From contig NZ_KE384082.1 in assembly GCF_000423705.1 (NCBI RefSeq), positions 980,843 through 1,044,842 on the forward strand: a DNA stretch of 64,000 nt, written 5' to 3'. Of the stretch, positions 8,671 to 17,249 are shown piece by piece (the first letter of the stretch is position 1; every line of letters starts with the position of its first letter). Position numbers and translations under genes: made by a program. Source of the stretch: Stappia stellulata DSM 5886. GTDB lineage: Bacteria > Pseudomonadota > Alphaproteobacteria > Rhizobiales > Stappiaceae. The notes under the pieces were generated by a model. That model saw only the letters and a program-made list of their open reading frames with translations, ran no database searches and was not told where the DNA came from.

Positions 8671-9321
8671 CTAAGAACACCCGATGGTCGCGGAATTCGA
8701 CAGGGTTTCCGTGACTTCCAGAAGGTCCGACGAAAGCTGGCGCTCGGTTGCCGGGATCTGGGCAAGGGTCGTCGCCGTCTGCGCATCGAGCTCCGGCGGC
8801 GGCGTGAAGCTCAGCGTGCAGCTGTCCGGCGCATCGACCAGCGCGAAGGGATGCTCCCTGGCCATTTCGAAGGCGACGAAATAGCTCGGATCGAACACAT
8901 CGAGCGTCAGCGACGACGCATCCGTGATCACCGCCTCCTTCAGCGGCAGCGTGTAGAACAGCGTGAGTCGGCCGCCGTAGAAATCGAGCCAGTATTCCTG
9001 CGGTTCGGCGAAGGCAACTTCGGCCCCGCCCTGATAGAGGAAGGTGAAGAAGTCGAACTCGGCAAGCGATTCGACGTTGATCTGCGCCAGCGGCTGAAGC
9101 TCCTCGCGGGTGAGCGCACCGTCGCCGTCGGCATCCAGTCCCTGAATGGCGAAGGCGGTGAACGCCTCGTCGAACCGCCAGACATGCCGCACGGCCTTGA
9201 CCCGACCGTCGGCATCGAACACCACCTCGGCGCGTGCCTCGACGAAGACATGCGGATGCGCCTGCGCCGCTGTTGCGACCAGCCCCATGGCCAACGCCAC
9301 AATCGCCGCACGTATCCCCAT
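8671..9321 (-). CDS. DUF1007 periplasmic protein with an EF-hand-like loop
   Basis: Exported protein of the DUF1007 family, usually encoded beside a NicO transporter and thought to assist metal transport. The start at ATG 9321 follows AAGGAG. A signal peptide ends at AQA, leaving a mature N-terminus HPHVFVEAR, the family hallmark and a likely metal site. Residues 63-74 read DADGDGALTREE, a textbook 12-residue EF-hand loop with Asp at positions 1, 3 and 5, Gly at 6, Leu at 8 and Glu at 12. The protein has 216 residues. A longer in-frame start (9366) would place 15 residues before the signal peptide and is less likely. Confidence 0.85.
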   Translation of the reverse strand: MGIRAAIVALAMGLVATAAQAHPHVFVEARAEVVFDADGRVKAVRHVWRFDEAFTAFAIQGLDADGDGALTREELQPLAQINVESLAEFDFFTFLYQGGAEVAFAEPQEYWLDFYGGRLTLFYTLPLKEAVITDASSLTLDVFDPSYFVAFEMAREHPFALVDAPDSCTLSFTPPPELDAQTATTLAQIPATERQLSSDLLEVTETLSNSATIGCS

Positions 9322-9640
9322 CGTCCTGTCTCCTTCCAGCCAGCCGGATTGACCCGCGCCGCTCATATTGGCGCGCTTCGCGGCAACAGCAAGGCGTTCT
9401 CCGGATGACGCTGCACCGCAACAAAAATCAGGGAAGAATTATCCCCGCTTCGATCAATTTCTGCGAATTTTTGAACAATCAAGCCAATTATTGCGCGAAA
9501 AAAGAGCGATATTGCACTCAAATTCACTCATATTTTTCATAATGACAGCGCGGCCCGTCTTTTCCCGCACGAGCGGGGAAGTCCGCCCGCACCTTGCGCC
9601 CGAATCGCTTCGACCACCGGGCTGTACCGTGGAGACACTC
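9322..9640. promoter_or_regulatory. Divergent intergenic region with AT-rich patch
   Basis: This 319-base stretch separates the DUF1007-NicO operon from leucine dehydrogenase. Bases 9420-9545 are strikingly AT-rich for this genome, with several A and T runs, and TTGCAC (9511) ahead of TTTTTCATAAT is a possible promoter toward the dehydrogenase. I found no clear palindrome. An in-frame ATG at 9542 would add 33 residues to the dehydrogenase but lacks a ribosome site. Confidence 0.45.
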
Positions 9641-10717
9641 ATGAACGCCCCGATGACACGCCGCGATGCCACGGCGGACACGCCCGCCGTCTTCGACCAT
9701 CCGGAATTCGCAAACCACGAGCAGGTCGTGCAAGGCCATGATACAGCAACCGGCCTGAAGACCATCATCGCGGTTCACGACACGCGCCTGGGTCCGGCCC
9801 TCGGCGGCTGTCGGATGTGGTCCTATGCCACAAGCGGCGAGGCGCTCACCGACGCGCTGCGCCTGTCGCGCGGCATGACCTACAAGAACGCGCTCGCCGG
9901 TCTCGACCTCGGCGGCGGCAAGTCGGTGATCATCGCCGACCCGCGCAACGAAAAGACACCGGAGCTGCTGCGCGCCTTCGGTCGGCAGGTGGAGCGCCTC
10001 TCGGGCACCTATCTCACCGCCGAGGACGTCGGGATCTCGGCGGACGACATGGAGATCGTGGCAGAGGAAACCGCGCATGTGCGCGGCACAAGCGCCACCG
10101 GCCTCGGCGATCCCTCGCCCTATACCGCGCTTGGCATCTTCGTCGGCATCAAGGCGGCCCTGCGCCACAGGTTCGGCAGCGACGACCTTTCGGGCCGCAC
10201 CGTTTGCGTCCAGGGTCTCGGCCATGTCGGATATTCCGTCGCCGAACTGCTGCACCAGGCCGGCGCGCGGCTCATCGTCGCCGACATTCACGCGCCCTCC
10301 GCCGAGCGGGCGGTCAAGGCCTTCGGCGCGACCGCCGTTCCCGCCGACGCCGCGCACGCGCAGGAAGCCGACGTCTTCGCCCCCTGCGCGCTCGGCGCGG
10401 TGCTGAACGATGGTAGCATCCCGGAGCTCGGCGCGCATATCGTGGCGGGCGCGGCCAACAACCAGCTTGCGGAACCGCGCCACGGCGACGCCTTGCGCGA
10501 GCGCGATATCCTCTACGCACCCGACTATGCGATCAACGCCGGCGGCGCGATTTCCATTGCGCTCGCCCGTCCGGGCGGCGACGACCGGGCCGTGCGCGAC
10601 AAGGTGCTCAAGATCGCACAGACGCTGACGCATATCTTCCAGCGCGCGGACACGCTCGGCCGGTCCACCCAGACCGTCGCAGACCAGATCGCGGAAGAAC
10701 GTCTCGCCGGCGCCTGA
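9641..10717 (+). CDS. ldh: Leucine dehydrogenase (Glu/Leu/Phe/Val dehydrogenase family)
   Basis: NAD-dependent oxidative deamination of branched-chain amino acids to 2-oxo acids. The start at ATG 9641, behind GGAGACACTC, gives 358 residues, the normal length. The catalytic region has [10 protein letters not shown], then [11 protein letters not shown] (substrate-binding Lys82) and LGGGKSVI (catalytic Lys94). The Rossmann fold carries [15 protein letters not shown]. Asp/Asn-rich AAANNQLAE and [11 protein letters not shown] complete the pattern. Leucine dehydrogenase proper is favoured over phenylalanine or glutamate enzymes by length and the GGCRMW context. It stands alone on its strand and converges with a LysR gene. 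The AT-rich upstream region is the likely control site. Confidence 0.92.
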   Translation: MNAPMTRRDATADTPAVFDHPEFANHEQVVQGHDTATGLKTIIAVHDTRLGPALGGCRMWSYATSGEALTDALRLSRGMTYKNALAGLDLGGGKSVIIADPRNEKTPELLRAFGRQVERLSGTYLTAEDVGISADDMEIVAEETAHVRGTSATGLGDPSPYTALGIFVGIKAALRHRFGSDDLSGRTVCVQGLGHVGYSVAELLHQAGARLIVADIHAPSAERAVKAFGATAVPADAAHAQEADVFAPCALGAVLNDGSIPELGAHIVAGAANNQLAEPRHGDALRERDILYAPDYAINAGGAISIALARPGGDDRAVRDKVLKIAQTLTHIFQRADTLGRSTQTVADQIAEERLAGA

Positions 10718-10735
10718 GAACGGTCCGAGGACGGT

Positions 10736-11644
10736 TCAGCAGATTTCCCCGCGCCGGCGCTTTTCGGCAAACCAGTTCGACAGGAAGTCGACGAAGGCGC
10801 GCACCTTCCCCGACAGGTGCCGGCGGTGGGGATAGACCACGTGAATCGCCTGCCCGTCGGGCTGAAAATCCGCCAGCACCTCGACCAGCCGCCCCTCCAC
10901 GATGTCGCGGTGGACAAAGAGATGCGGCGTGCGCAGGAAACCGAGGCCCTCGCACGCGGCCACCCGCGCCGCCTGCGCGCTGTTGACCTCGACACGCCCC
11001 TTCACCGCCACGCCGAGCTTTGATCCGTCGACCTCGAACTGCCAGTTGTTGCGGAACCGGTAGTTGTTGTCGATGATGCAGGGCAGGCCCGCCAGATCCT
11101 GCGGATGGCGGGGCGTTCCGAAGCGCTCGATGGCGGCCGGCGAAGCACACACGGTGGCGCGAAATGGCGCCAGCTTCCGCGCGATCAGGCTTGAATCGGT
11201 GAGTTCCGTTACCCGGATCGCGGCGTCGAAGCCTTCCTCGACCAGATCGACGAAACGGTCCTCCAGCCTGAGGTCGACGCAGATGTCCGGCTCGGCCACC
11301 AGAAAGGCCATGATCGCCGGATTGATGAAATCGTCGCCCATGGAGCGTGGCGCGGAAACCCTGAGCGTGCCGCGCGCGGCCTGATGGGTATTTTGCACCG
11401 ACGCCTTGAGGTCGTCGATCCGGGTCAGGATCTCGGTCGCCTCCTTGTAGAAGGCATGACCGACCTCGGTCATGGAAATCTGCCGGGTGGTGCGGTTGAG
11501 GAGCCTGGCACCCAGTTCGTCCTCAAGCTCGCCGACATATTTGGAGACCAGCGCCTTGGAGCGCCCGAGCGCACGCGCGGCGGCGGAAAACCCGCCTTCG
11601 TCCACGACCTTCAAAAAGCACCGCATCCGGCTCAACGTGTCCAT
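10736..11644 (-). CDS. LysR family transcriptional regulator
   Basis: DNA-binding regulator of 302 residues with an N-terminal winged helix-turn-helix (VVDEGGFSAAARALGRSKALVSKY, about residues 13-36) and a PBP2-type effector domain. The recognition helix has SKALVSKYV rather than the common QSAVSRQI, as in the YafC/DmlR-like group. Effector-domain landmarks include GTLRVSAPRS and IDNNYRFRNNW. It converges with leucine dehydrogenase and is not divergent from any gene it would obviously control. Its target is unknown. The intergenic space to the DUF2937 gene is only 62 bases. Confidence 0.9.
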   Translation of the reverse strand: MDTLSRMRCFLKVVDEGGFSAAARALGRSKALVSKYVGELEDELGARLLNRTTRQISMTEVGHAFYKEATEILTRIDDLKASVQNTHQAARGTLRVSAPRSMGDDFINPAIMAFLVAEPDICVDLRLEDRFVDLVEEGFDAAIRVTELTDSSLIARKLAPFRATVCASPAAIERFGTPRHPQDLAGLPCIIDNNYRFRNNWQFEVDGSKLGVAVKGRVEVNSAQAARVAACEGLGFLRTPHLFVHRDIVEGRLVEVLADFQPDGQAIHVVYPHRRHLSGKVRAFVDFLSNWFAEKRRRGEIC

Positions 11645-11706
11645 CTCGATCCCCTGCGCTCATGGATCCGCACGTCAGGATGCGGTCCCGGCCCTACGTT
11701 TCGCCG

Positions 11707-12222
11707 TCAGGCTTTCGCCGACCCGCGCCGGCGCATACGCCTTGTCAGCCGACCCGACACCCGCCCCGCGATCCCCAGACCGAGAACGGCGGCCAGAAAC
11801 CCGCCGCCGGCGGCGACCGCCCCCTCCATGGTGACGGGCACGGCCGGCTCGAAATCGTCATAGGTCGCGCTGGCAAGCTGCGGGTCGATGTCCGAGGCCA
11901 GAATGCCGAGCCGCGCGAACGGTCCGGCCTGCTGCAGGGCCGCGCGCTGGCGGGTGAGCACGGCAAGCCTGTCGATGGACTGTTCCATCCGCTGCCCGCG
12001 CAGCGCCACCAGCGGGTCTTGCGCGCTGGAAAGCCGCTCGATCGCCTCCTGCGCGCTCAACCCGTTGCGCGCGGCGTCCTCGCGAAAATCGGACACGACC
12101 TGCGACAGCGCGTCGATTGCCCCGCCCATGCGCTGGCGGTACTGCTGCGCGAACTCGGGGAGCTGCGAGGTCGTCGCGCCGCTGACGACGGCCACGCCGA
12201 GCACCAAGGTGCGGAAGATCAT
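11707..12222 (-). CDS. DUF2937 family membrane protein
   Basis: Small conserved alphaproteobacterial protein of unknown function, 171 residues from ATG 12222. It has an N-terminal hydrophobic segment (FRTLVLGVAVVSGATTS) and a C-terminal one (AAGGGFLAAVLGLGIAGRV), with a helical, probably periplasmic, region between them rich in Gln and Arg (LPEFAQQYRQRMGGAIDALS). The tail is Arg/Lys-rich, consistent with a cytoplasmic end. It follows the WD40 gene by 32 bases and may be in the same operon as WD40 and CobW. The open frame extends further upstream as an artefact. The start was chosen because the preceding sequence overlaps the WD40 gene. Confidence 0.75.
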   Translation of the reverse strand: MIFRTLVLGVAVVSGATTSQLPEFAQQYRQRMGGAIDALSQVVSDFREDAARNGLSAQEAIERLSSAQDPLVALRGQRMEQSIDRLAVLTRQRAALQQAGPFARLGILASDIDPQLASATYDDFEPAVPVTMEGAVAAGGGFLAAVLGLGIAGRVSGRLTRRMRRRGSAKA

Positions 12223-12254
12223 GCCAGGACCCCTTCCCTCTCGCAGTCCACACC

Positions 12255-13238
12255 CTAGAGCGAAATCACCCCGGCCTCGCCCGCTTCCGTGCCGAACAGG
12301 AGCCGGGTGCCGCCGTGGTCCCAGCATAGCGCGGAGACCGGCGAACCGCCCGGACGGCGCAGCAGCACCTCCTGGCTGTCGGCGAAGCGCGCGACCAGCA
12401 CCATGCCGTCCTGATAGCCGATGGCGACCACCTCCTCGGCCGGATGGCAGGCAACATGGCTGACGAGCTGATCGCCCCTTGCGCCCAGTTGCAGGGGCTG
12501 TTGTCCCATCGGGCCGGTCTTGCCGAAGAACGGCCAAAGGATCGCGGCATTGGCGCCGGAGGTTGCCAGATAGCGGCCCTTCGCCGACCAGTGCGTCGAT
12601 TTCACCTTTCCCGGATACCCGGTCATGCGCATGTCCTGCCCGTCGGACAGGCGCCAGCCGTGAAGCGCGTTCTCCTGCATCGTCGTGACGAGATACTTTC
12701 CGTCCGGCGAGAAGGCAGCGGTCGCATGCGCGCCCTTCCAGACAAGCTCCTGGGGCGGCGCCTCGGTGTTGACCCAATGCAATGTCGCACCGTCGTAGCG
12801 CGCCACCGCAAGCCGCAACCCCTTGGGCGCGAAGGCAAGCCCGCCGACCGCGCGTGTCGGCGAGACATCGCGCAGATCTCCATTGGGCAGGCGCACCATG
12901 GCGGTGCGGCCCGACGCAAAGGCAATCGCCCCCTGCGGGCCGGCGGCAAGCAGATCGATCCACTTGCGCGGAAGCTCCGCCATCGGCGTCGCCTCGCCCT
13001 CCGCATCCGTTTGCATGACGCGCCCATCGCCGCCGCCGGTCAGGATCGCCGACCCGTCCAGCGTCTTGCAGGCGGCAAGCAGCCCCCCGCCATGGACCTC
13101 GATCCGGCGCTCGCCATCCGCCGTCAGCATCAACAACGAGCCGTCGCCCAGCGCGAAGACGGGGTCGGTATCGAGAAAGAACGCCGCGACGACGAAGCTT
13201 CCGGCATCGTAGGGAGCAACAGACACCATCCCGCTCAC
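12255..13238 (-). CDS. WD40 repeat protein coupled to CobW
   Basis: Predicted beta-propeller of 327 residues. Repeats are divergent but visible: DGSAILTGGGDGRV, GLAFAPKGLRLAVARYDGATLHW, AAFSPDGKYLVTTMQENALHGW, THWSAKGRYLATSGANAAILW and ALCWDHGGTRLLFGTEAG. Such proteins act as binding scaffolds. The GTG start at 13238 overlaps the cobW stop as GTGA, so translation is coupled to CobW. ATG 13229 is an alternative. No signal peptide is seen, so it is cytoplasmic. A CobW-WD40 gene pair recurs in alphaproteobacteria and suggests physical partnership, perhaps with the metallochaperone or its client. The exact role is unknown. Confidence 0.82.
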   Translation of the reverse strand: MSGMVSVAPYDAGSFVVAAFFLDTDPVFALGDGSLLMLTADGERRIEVHGGGLLAACKTLDGSAILTGGGDGRVMQTDAEGEATPMAELPRKWIDLLAAGPQGAIAFASGRTAMVRLPNGDLRDVSPTRAVGGLAFAPKGLRLAVARYDGATLHWVNTEAPPQELVWKGAHATAAFSPDGKYLVTTMQENALHGWRLSDGQDMRMTGYPGKVKSTHWSAKGRYLATSGANAAILWPFFGKTGPMGQQPLQLGARGDQLVSHVACHPAEEVVAIGYQDGMVLVARFADSQEVLLRRPGGSPVSALCWDHGGTRLLFGTEAGEAGVISL

Positions 13239-14302
13239 GCCTCGCAGGCCTTGAAGCCGGTCTTCAGCGCGTCGAAATCGAGTTCGCGGCCGATGACGAC
13301 GAGGCGGCTTTCGCGCGCCTCTCCATCCTTCCAGTCACGCTGGTGATCGCCTTCCATGATCATGTGAACGCCCTGAACCACATAGCGCTGCGGATCGTTC
13401 TTGAACGCCATGATGCCCTTGAGCCGCAAGATGCCCGGACCCTGGATCTGGCTGACATTGCCGATCCACTGGAAGAACACATCCGGGTCCAGCTCTCCGG
13501 CGGTCATCGAGACGCTCTTGACCGAATGCGGGTCCTCATGCGCGTGATCATGCCCGTGGTGGTGCCCATGATGGTGATCATGTCCGTGATCGTGATGGTC
13601 GTGATCGTGATCGCAGTCCGGCCCGCACTCATGGGTGTGCTCGTGCTCCTCCAGAAAATGCGGATCGAGCGTCAGGATGCGATTGAGGTCGAAGGCGCCG
13701 CGGTTGAGAACCGTGTCCAGCGGCACGTTGCAGCGCTCGCTGCGGGTCAGGCGGGCATAGGGGTTGATCGCCTGGATCCGGGCCTCCACCGCCTTCAGTT
13801 CCTCCGCCGTGACAAGGTCGGTCTTGTTCAAGAGCACGACGTCGGCAAAGGCGATCTGGTCTTCCGCCTCGCGCGTGTCGGCAAGGCGCTGCAGCACATG
13901 CCGGCAATCGACGACGGCGACCACGGCATCGAGCCGGGCCTTGTCGCGTACATCGTCATCCATGAAGAAGGTCTGGGCGACGGGCGCCGGGTCGGCAACG
14001 CCGGTGGTCTCAACGACAATCGCATCGAAGCTGCCCTGACGCTTCATCAGGTTCTCCACCGTGCGGATCAGGTCGCCGCGCACGGTGCAGCAGATGCAGC
14101 CATTGTTCATCTCGAAGATTTCTTCGTCCGACTCCACCAGCAGGTCGTTGTCGATGCCGATTTCGCCGAACTCGTTGACGATCACCGCATAGCGCACGCC
14201 ATGATTTTCGCTGAGGATGCGATTGAGCAGCGTCGTCTTGCCGGCCCCGAGATATCCGGTGAGCACGGTAACGGGGGTCTTTGTGTCCTGGGTGAGGGTC
14301 AT
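13235..14302 (-). CDS. CobW/COG0523 family GTPase metallochaperone, His-rich
   Basis: G3E-family GTPase thought to insert metal (Zn, Co or other) into client proteins. ATG 14302 gives 355 residues. Walker A is GYLGAGKTT (about residues 16-24), the metal site is GCICC (residues 68-72), Walker B lies in VVETTGVADPAP, and NKTD gives guanine specificity. A His/Asp cluster (about residues 225-270) separates the GTPase from the CobW C-terminal domain and includes CGPDCDHDHDHHDHGHDHH. It is not next to cobalamin genes, so CobW in the B12 sense is unlikely. Zinc-stress chaperone or cobalt delivery to nitrile hydratase are alternatives. Candidate promoter at 14394-14421. Confidence 0.92.
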   Translation of the reverse strand: MTLTQDTKTPVTVLTGYLGAGKTTLLNRILSENHGVRYAVIVNEFGEIGIDNDLLVESDEEIFEMNNGCICCTVRGDLIRTVENLMKRQGSFDAIVVETTGVADPAPVAQTFFMDDDVRDKARLDAVVAVVDCRHVLQRLADTREAEDQIAFADVVLLNKTDLVTAEELKAVEARIQAINPYARLTRSERCNVPLDTVLNRGAFDLNRILTLDPHFLEEHEHTHECGPDCDHDHDHHDHGHDHHHGHHHGHDHAHEDPHSVKSVSMTAGELDPDVFFQWIGNVSQIQGPGILRLKGIMAFKNDPQRYVVQGVHMIMEGDHQRDWKDGEARESRLVVIGRELDFDALKTGFKACEA

Positions 14303-14393
14303 GTGCCTGCCTGGTCGTCTTGCGGTGGACGGATCGGCCGCTGTTGGCGTGTCCCGGCCTCTCGCCCCGCATATGGGGTCTCTCACCTTCCCG

Positions 14394-14421
14394 ACTATAG
14401 CCTTTCTCGCGATTTGGCAAA
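14394..14421 (-). promoter_or_regulatory. Candidate sigma-70 promoter for cobW
   Basis: On the reverse strand TTTGCC is followed 16 bases later by TATAGT, about 90 bases upstream of the cobW start. The -10 is good and the -35 is poor. I saw no Zur-like palindrome or cobalamin riboswitch core between it and the gene. Confidence 0.42.
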
Positions 14422-14520
14422 GCACGCGCGCAACGGGCTTGCGGCATGTCAATTCCCCGTCCGTCCATCCATGGCAGCCTTGCCTTCCAGTGGTGCAGGT
14501 CGGGAGCACGGGCAAAAGTG

Positions 14521-16272
14521 ATGCATGAGCGATCCCGCAGCGACGGGGCAACGATCCTTGTGGCCGGGGAGGCGGGCGACACGCCGGAGGTCATCCGCGG
14601 GAAACTGGGGGGGCCCGGCACGGCGGCGCCCTTCCGGGTTGCACTCGACGACGGCATGCCGAAAACGACCGGCGCGCCGCTCGACGCGCTCGCCGTCTTC
14701 TCCCCCATGGCGCTGCGCCGCTACGGCAGCGATCTGTCACCGGGCGGAACCCTGATCCTCGACAGCGCCGGCTTCACGCCCGCCGCGCTCAGCGCAGCCG
14801 GGTACGAGCGGGACCCGCGCAACGCGCTTCGCCGCGCCGGATTTCGCCTGATATCAATCAATGTCAGCGCCCTTGCCGAAGGCGTTTGCCACGCGGGACC
14901 GGGAAGCGCGGGGTTGCATCGCACTCTCTGGACCCTTGGCCTCCTGCTCGCGCTGCACGAACACGATACCGCGGCAAGCGAAGCCTGGGTCGCGGCCCGC
15001 ATTGGCGGCGAACAGGCGGCCCTCGACGCGCTTCGCGCCGGCCACGCGTTTGCCGGAACGGCCCGTCTCGCGCCTGTCTGGCACGACCGGTCGCGCGACG
15101 CCGAACCGTTTTCACCCGGCACATGGCGCAAGGTCGACGGCGCCCGGGCCCTGGCCTTCGGGCTTGCCGCCGGCGCGCAGGACCTCGGACTGGACCCGCT
15201 TCTTGCCGCGTGCGCCAGCGGCCCCGGCGGCGATCTGCTTGCGGCGATGAACGACCTTGGACCAGCGGCAGGCGTGCGCTGTCTCGACGCAGACGACGCG
15301 GGCGCCGCGATGGCGGCCGCCCTTGGGGCCTCCTTTGCCGGAGCCATCGGGATCGCCGCGACATTCGGGGCGGACACCGTGCGGGCCGGTGGCGCGCTTG
15401 GCCTGGCCGTCGCCTGCGAATTGCCGCTCGTTTCCGTCTGCGTTCAACGCCCCGGCCCCGCCAGCGGTCTTCCGGCCGGCACGGCGCAGGCGGATCTCTT
15501 CTGGGCGCTTCACGGACGCACCGGCGATTGCCCCTGTCCGGTGATCGCGGTACGTTCGCCAGCCCATGCGTTTTCGGCGGCGCGCGAGGCCGTGCGCCTC
15601 GCGGTCGCGCATATGACGCCGGTGATCCTGCTGTGCGACGCGCTGGCCTTCGAGGGCACCGAGGCCTTCCGCATTCCCGATCTGCCGCCGGCCTCGCCGC
15701 GCACGCCGGCACAGACCCTTTCCGGTGCCGTCCAACCGTTTGCGCGCGATCCACGCACGCTGGCGCGCCCCTGGGCGGTGCCGGGAACGCCCGGCGCCGC
15801 GCATCGCACCGGCGGACTGGAGCAGCAGGACGCCGACGGGACGCTCTTAAACGATCCCGACAACCACGCGCGCGTGACCGCGCTGCGCCAAGACAAGCTG
15901 ACGCTGATCGGCGAACGGGAACCGGAGGCCGACCTCGTCAGCGGAACCGGCGACGGCGAGATCCTTCTCGTCGGCTGGGGGGCGTCCTTTGCGGCAATCG
16001 CCGATGCCGCCGCGGGCTTGCGGGCCGCCGGGCTCGACGTTGCGCATCTCCACCTCGATCTCCTCGTTCCGCTGCCGCGCGGCCTGACGGCCCTCGTGGC
16101 GTCCTTTCGCCATGTCCTCGTGGCGGAGATGAACGCCGGCCAGATGCTGCATGTCTTGCGCGCCGCAACGCTCGTCGACGCACACCCCGTCACGCGCACG
16201 GACGGGCGGCCGTTTTGCGCACAGGACATCGAAATGGCGGTCTGGTCGCAGGTGAAGGGGGACGCGGCATGA
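14521..16272 (+). CDS. Divergent 2-oxoacid:acceptor oxidoreductase, fused gamma/alpha subunit (KorA-like)
   Basis: Homologue of the fused gamma-alpha subunit of 2-oxoacid:ferredoxin oxidoreductases. ATG 14521 gives 583 residues, close to the usual 600. Recognition rests on LGASFAGAIGIAATFGAD, then GLAVACELPLVSVCVQRPGP and SGLPAGTAQADLFWALHG in the alpha part, and on the C-terminal VGWGASFAAI and LLVPLP with NAGQMLHVLR. Several signatures are eroded. The usual YPITPSS segment is not recognisable, the EDEIAA-like stretch reads DADDAGAA, and the gamma GEAGQG motif is GEAGDT. It overlaps the beta gene by four bases. Probably a paralogue with changed chemistry, or a decaying pair. Confidence 0.8.
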   Translation: MHERSRSDGATILVAGEAGDTPEVIRGKLGGPGTAAPFRVALDDGMPKTTGAPLDALAVFSPMALRRYGSDLSPGGTLILDSAGFTPAALSAAGYERDPRNALRRAGFRLISINVSALAEGVCHAGPGSAGLHRTLWTLGLLLALHEHDTAASEAWVAARIGGEQAALDALRAGHAFAGTARLAPVWHDRSRDAEPFSPGTWRKVDGARALAFGLAAGAQDLGLDPLLAACASGPGGDLLAAMNDLGPAAGVRCLDADDAGAAMAAALGASFAGAIGIAATFGADTVRAGGALGLAVACELPLVSVCVQRPGPASGLPAGTAQADLFWALHGRTGDCPCPVIAVRSPAHAFSAAREAVRLAVAHMTPVILLCDALAFEGTEAFRIPDLPPASPRTPAQTLSGAVQPFARDPRTLARPWAVPGTPGAAHRTGGLEQQDADGTLLNDPDNHARVTALRQDKLTLIGEREPEADLVSGTGDGEILLVGWGASFAAIADAAAGLRAAGLDVAHLHLDLLVPLPRGLTALVASFRHVLVAEMNAGQMLHVLRAATLVDAHPVTRTDGRPFCAQDIEMAVWSQVKGDAA

Positions 16273-17243
16273 GCGGACGGTCGGTCCCGCCGTGCCCGAC
16301 GCCGGCCGCGAGCTGGTGTCCCGGCTGCGGCTATCACGGCGTGTTCGCCGCCATTCAGGCCCTCCTGCGGCGCACTGCGCGCGGTCCGGAAGACAGCGTC
16401 TTCGTCTGCGGCGCGGGATGCCCGTCGCTTCTGCCCGACCCGCTTCGCAATTTCGTCTTTCAGGGCGCGTCGGGATGCGCGGCAACGCTCGCGCTTGGCG
16501 TGGCGCGCGCCAATCCGGCACTCGACGTGTGGACCCTCGACGCCGACGGCGATGCGCTTGCACACGGCGGCGAAGCACTGGCGCAGCTGCTGCGCGCCGA
16601 CCCCGATGTGACCTGCCTGCTGTTTCGCGATATTGGCGCCGGCAGAAACGACCGCCCCCGAAAAACGCCGGCAACGACGCTCGAGGTGCCCGGCGGCCCC
16701 CTTGTCCCCGGGGCGCGTGCCGCCCGCCTCGCGCTCGGCGCGGGCGCGCGCTTCCTCGCCCGCACCCATGAAGGCGAAAGCAAGCTGCTGGACATGGTCC
16801 TTGCGGCCGCGCAGGCCCACCCCGGCACGGGCGTCGTCGAGATCCTGCAAGAATGCCTCGCCCGCCGGGACGAACCGCATGCCGGGAACGAAGAGACCCT
16901 GACGCTGGAACACGGCGCGCCGATGATTTTCGGCGACGATCGTCGCAAGGGACTGCGCCGGACCGCAGCGACGACCTGCGGTTTCGAGGTGGTGGACCTG
17001 AGGAACGTCGACGATGTTGCAACGCAGATCGCCGTGCATGACGAACGCGATGCGGGCCGGGCGCTGCTCCTGGCCGGCCTGCCGCGACCGGCCTTCCCGG
17101 TCGTGACCGGCGTGCTCTACCGGCATCCCGACGGGGCCGACGCGCGCCCGCCCGATCCGCTCGAGCCGGATCTTCAAACGCGCCGCGCGGCGCTGGGACG
17201 CGCGATGCACGACGCGCCGACATGGGAGGGCTCCGGCGAATGA
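16269..17243 (+). CDS. Divergent 2-oxoacid:acceptor oxidoreductase beta subunit (KorB-like)
   Basis: Homologue of the thiamine-diphosphate and [4Fe-4S] subunit. The protein has 324 residues from ATG 16269, which overlaps the alpha stop. Cluster ligands appear intact: WCPGCG (Cys17, Cys20), GAGC (Cys51) and ILQEC (Cys196). The cofactor region is not. The usual GDGDxxxIGG reads ADGDALAHGG (residues 92-101), the following NHxxHxxRRN stretch is EALAQLLRAD, and the DNxxYGxTxGQxSPT magnesium/TPP motif reads RDIGAGRNDRPRKTPAT. The open frame gives no sign of frameshift, so the protein seems maintained. Electron transfer without classic 2-oxo acid decarboxylation is possible. Confidence 0.8.
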   Translation: MSGRSVPPCPTPAASWCPGCGYHGVFAAIQALLRRTARGPEDSVFVCGAGCPSLLPDPLRNFVFQGASGCAATLALGVARANPALDVWTLDADGDALAHGGEALAQLLRADPDVTCLLFRDIGAGRNDRPRKTPATTLEVPGGPLVPGARAARLALGAGARFLARTHEGESKLLDMVLAAAQAHPGTGVVEILQECLARRDEPHAGNEETLTLEHGAPMIFGDDRRKGLRRTAATTCGFEVVDLRNVDDVATQIAVHDERDAGRALLLAGLPRPAFPVVTGVLYRHPDGADARPPDPLEPDLQTRRAALGRAMHDAPTWEGSGE

Positions 17244-17249
17244 CGCCCC

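Noticed and set aside
14303..14520. Cobalamin riboswitch upstream of the CobW gene
   Set aside because: A CACTGG stretch occurs on the reverse strand, but the required conserved core and B12 box are missing.
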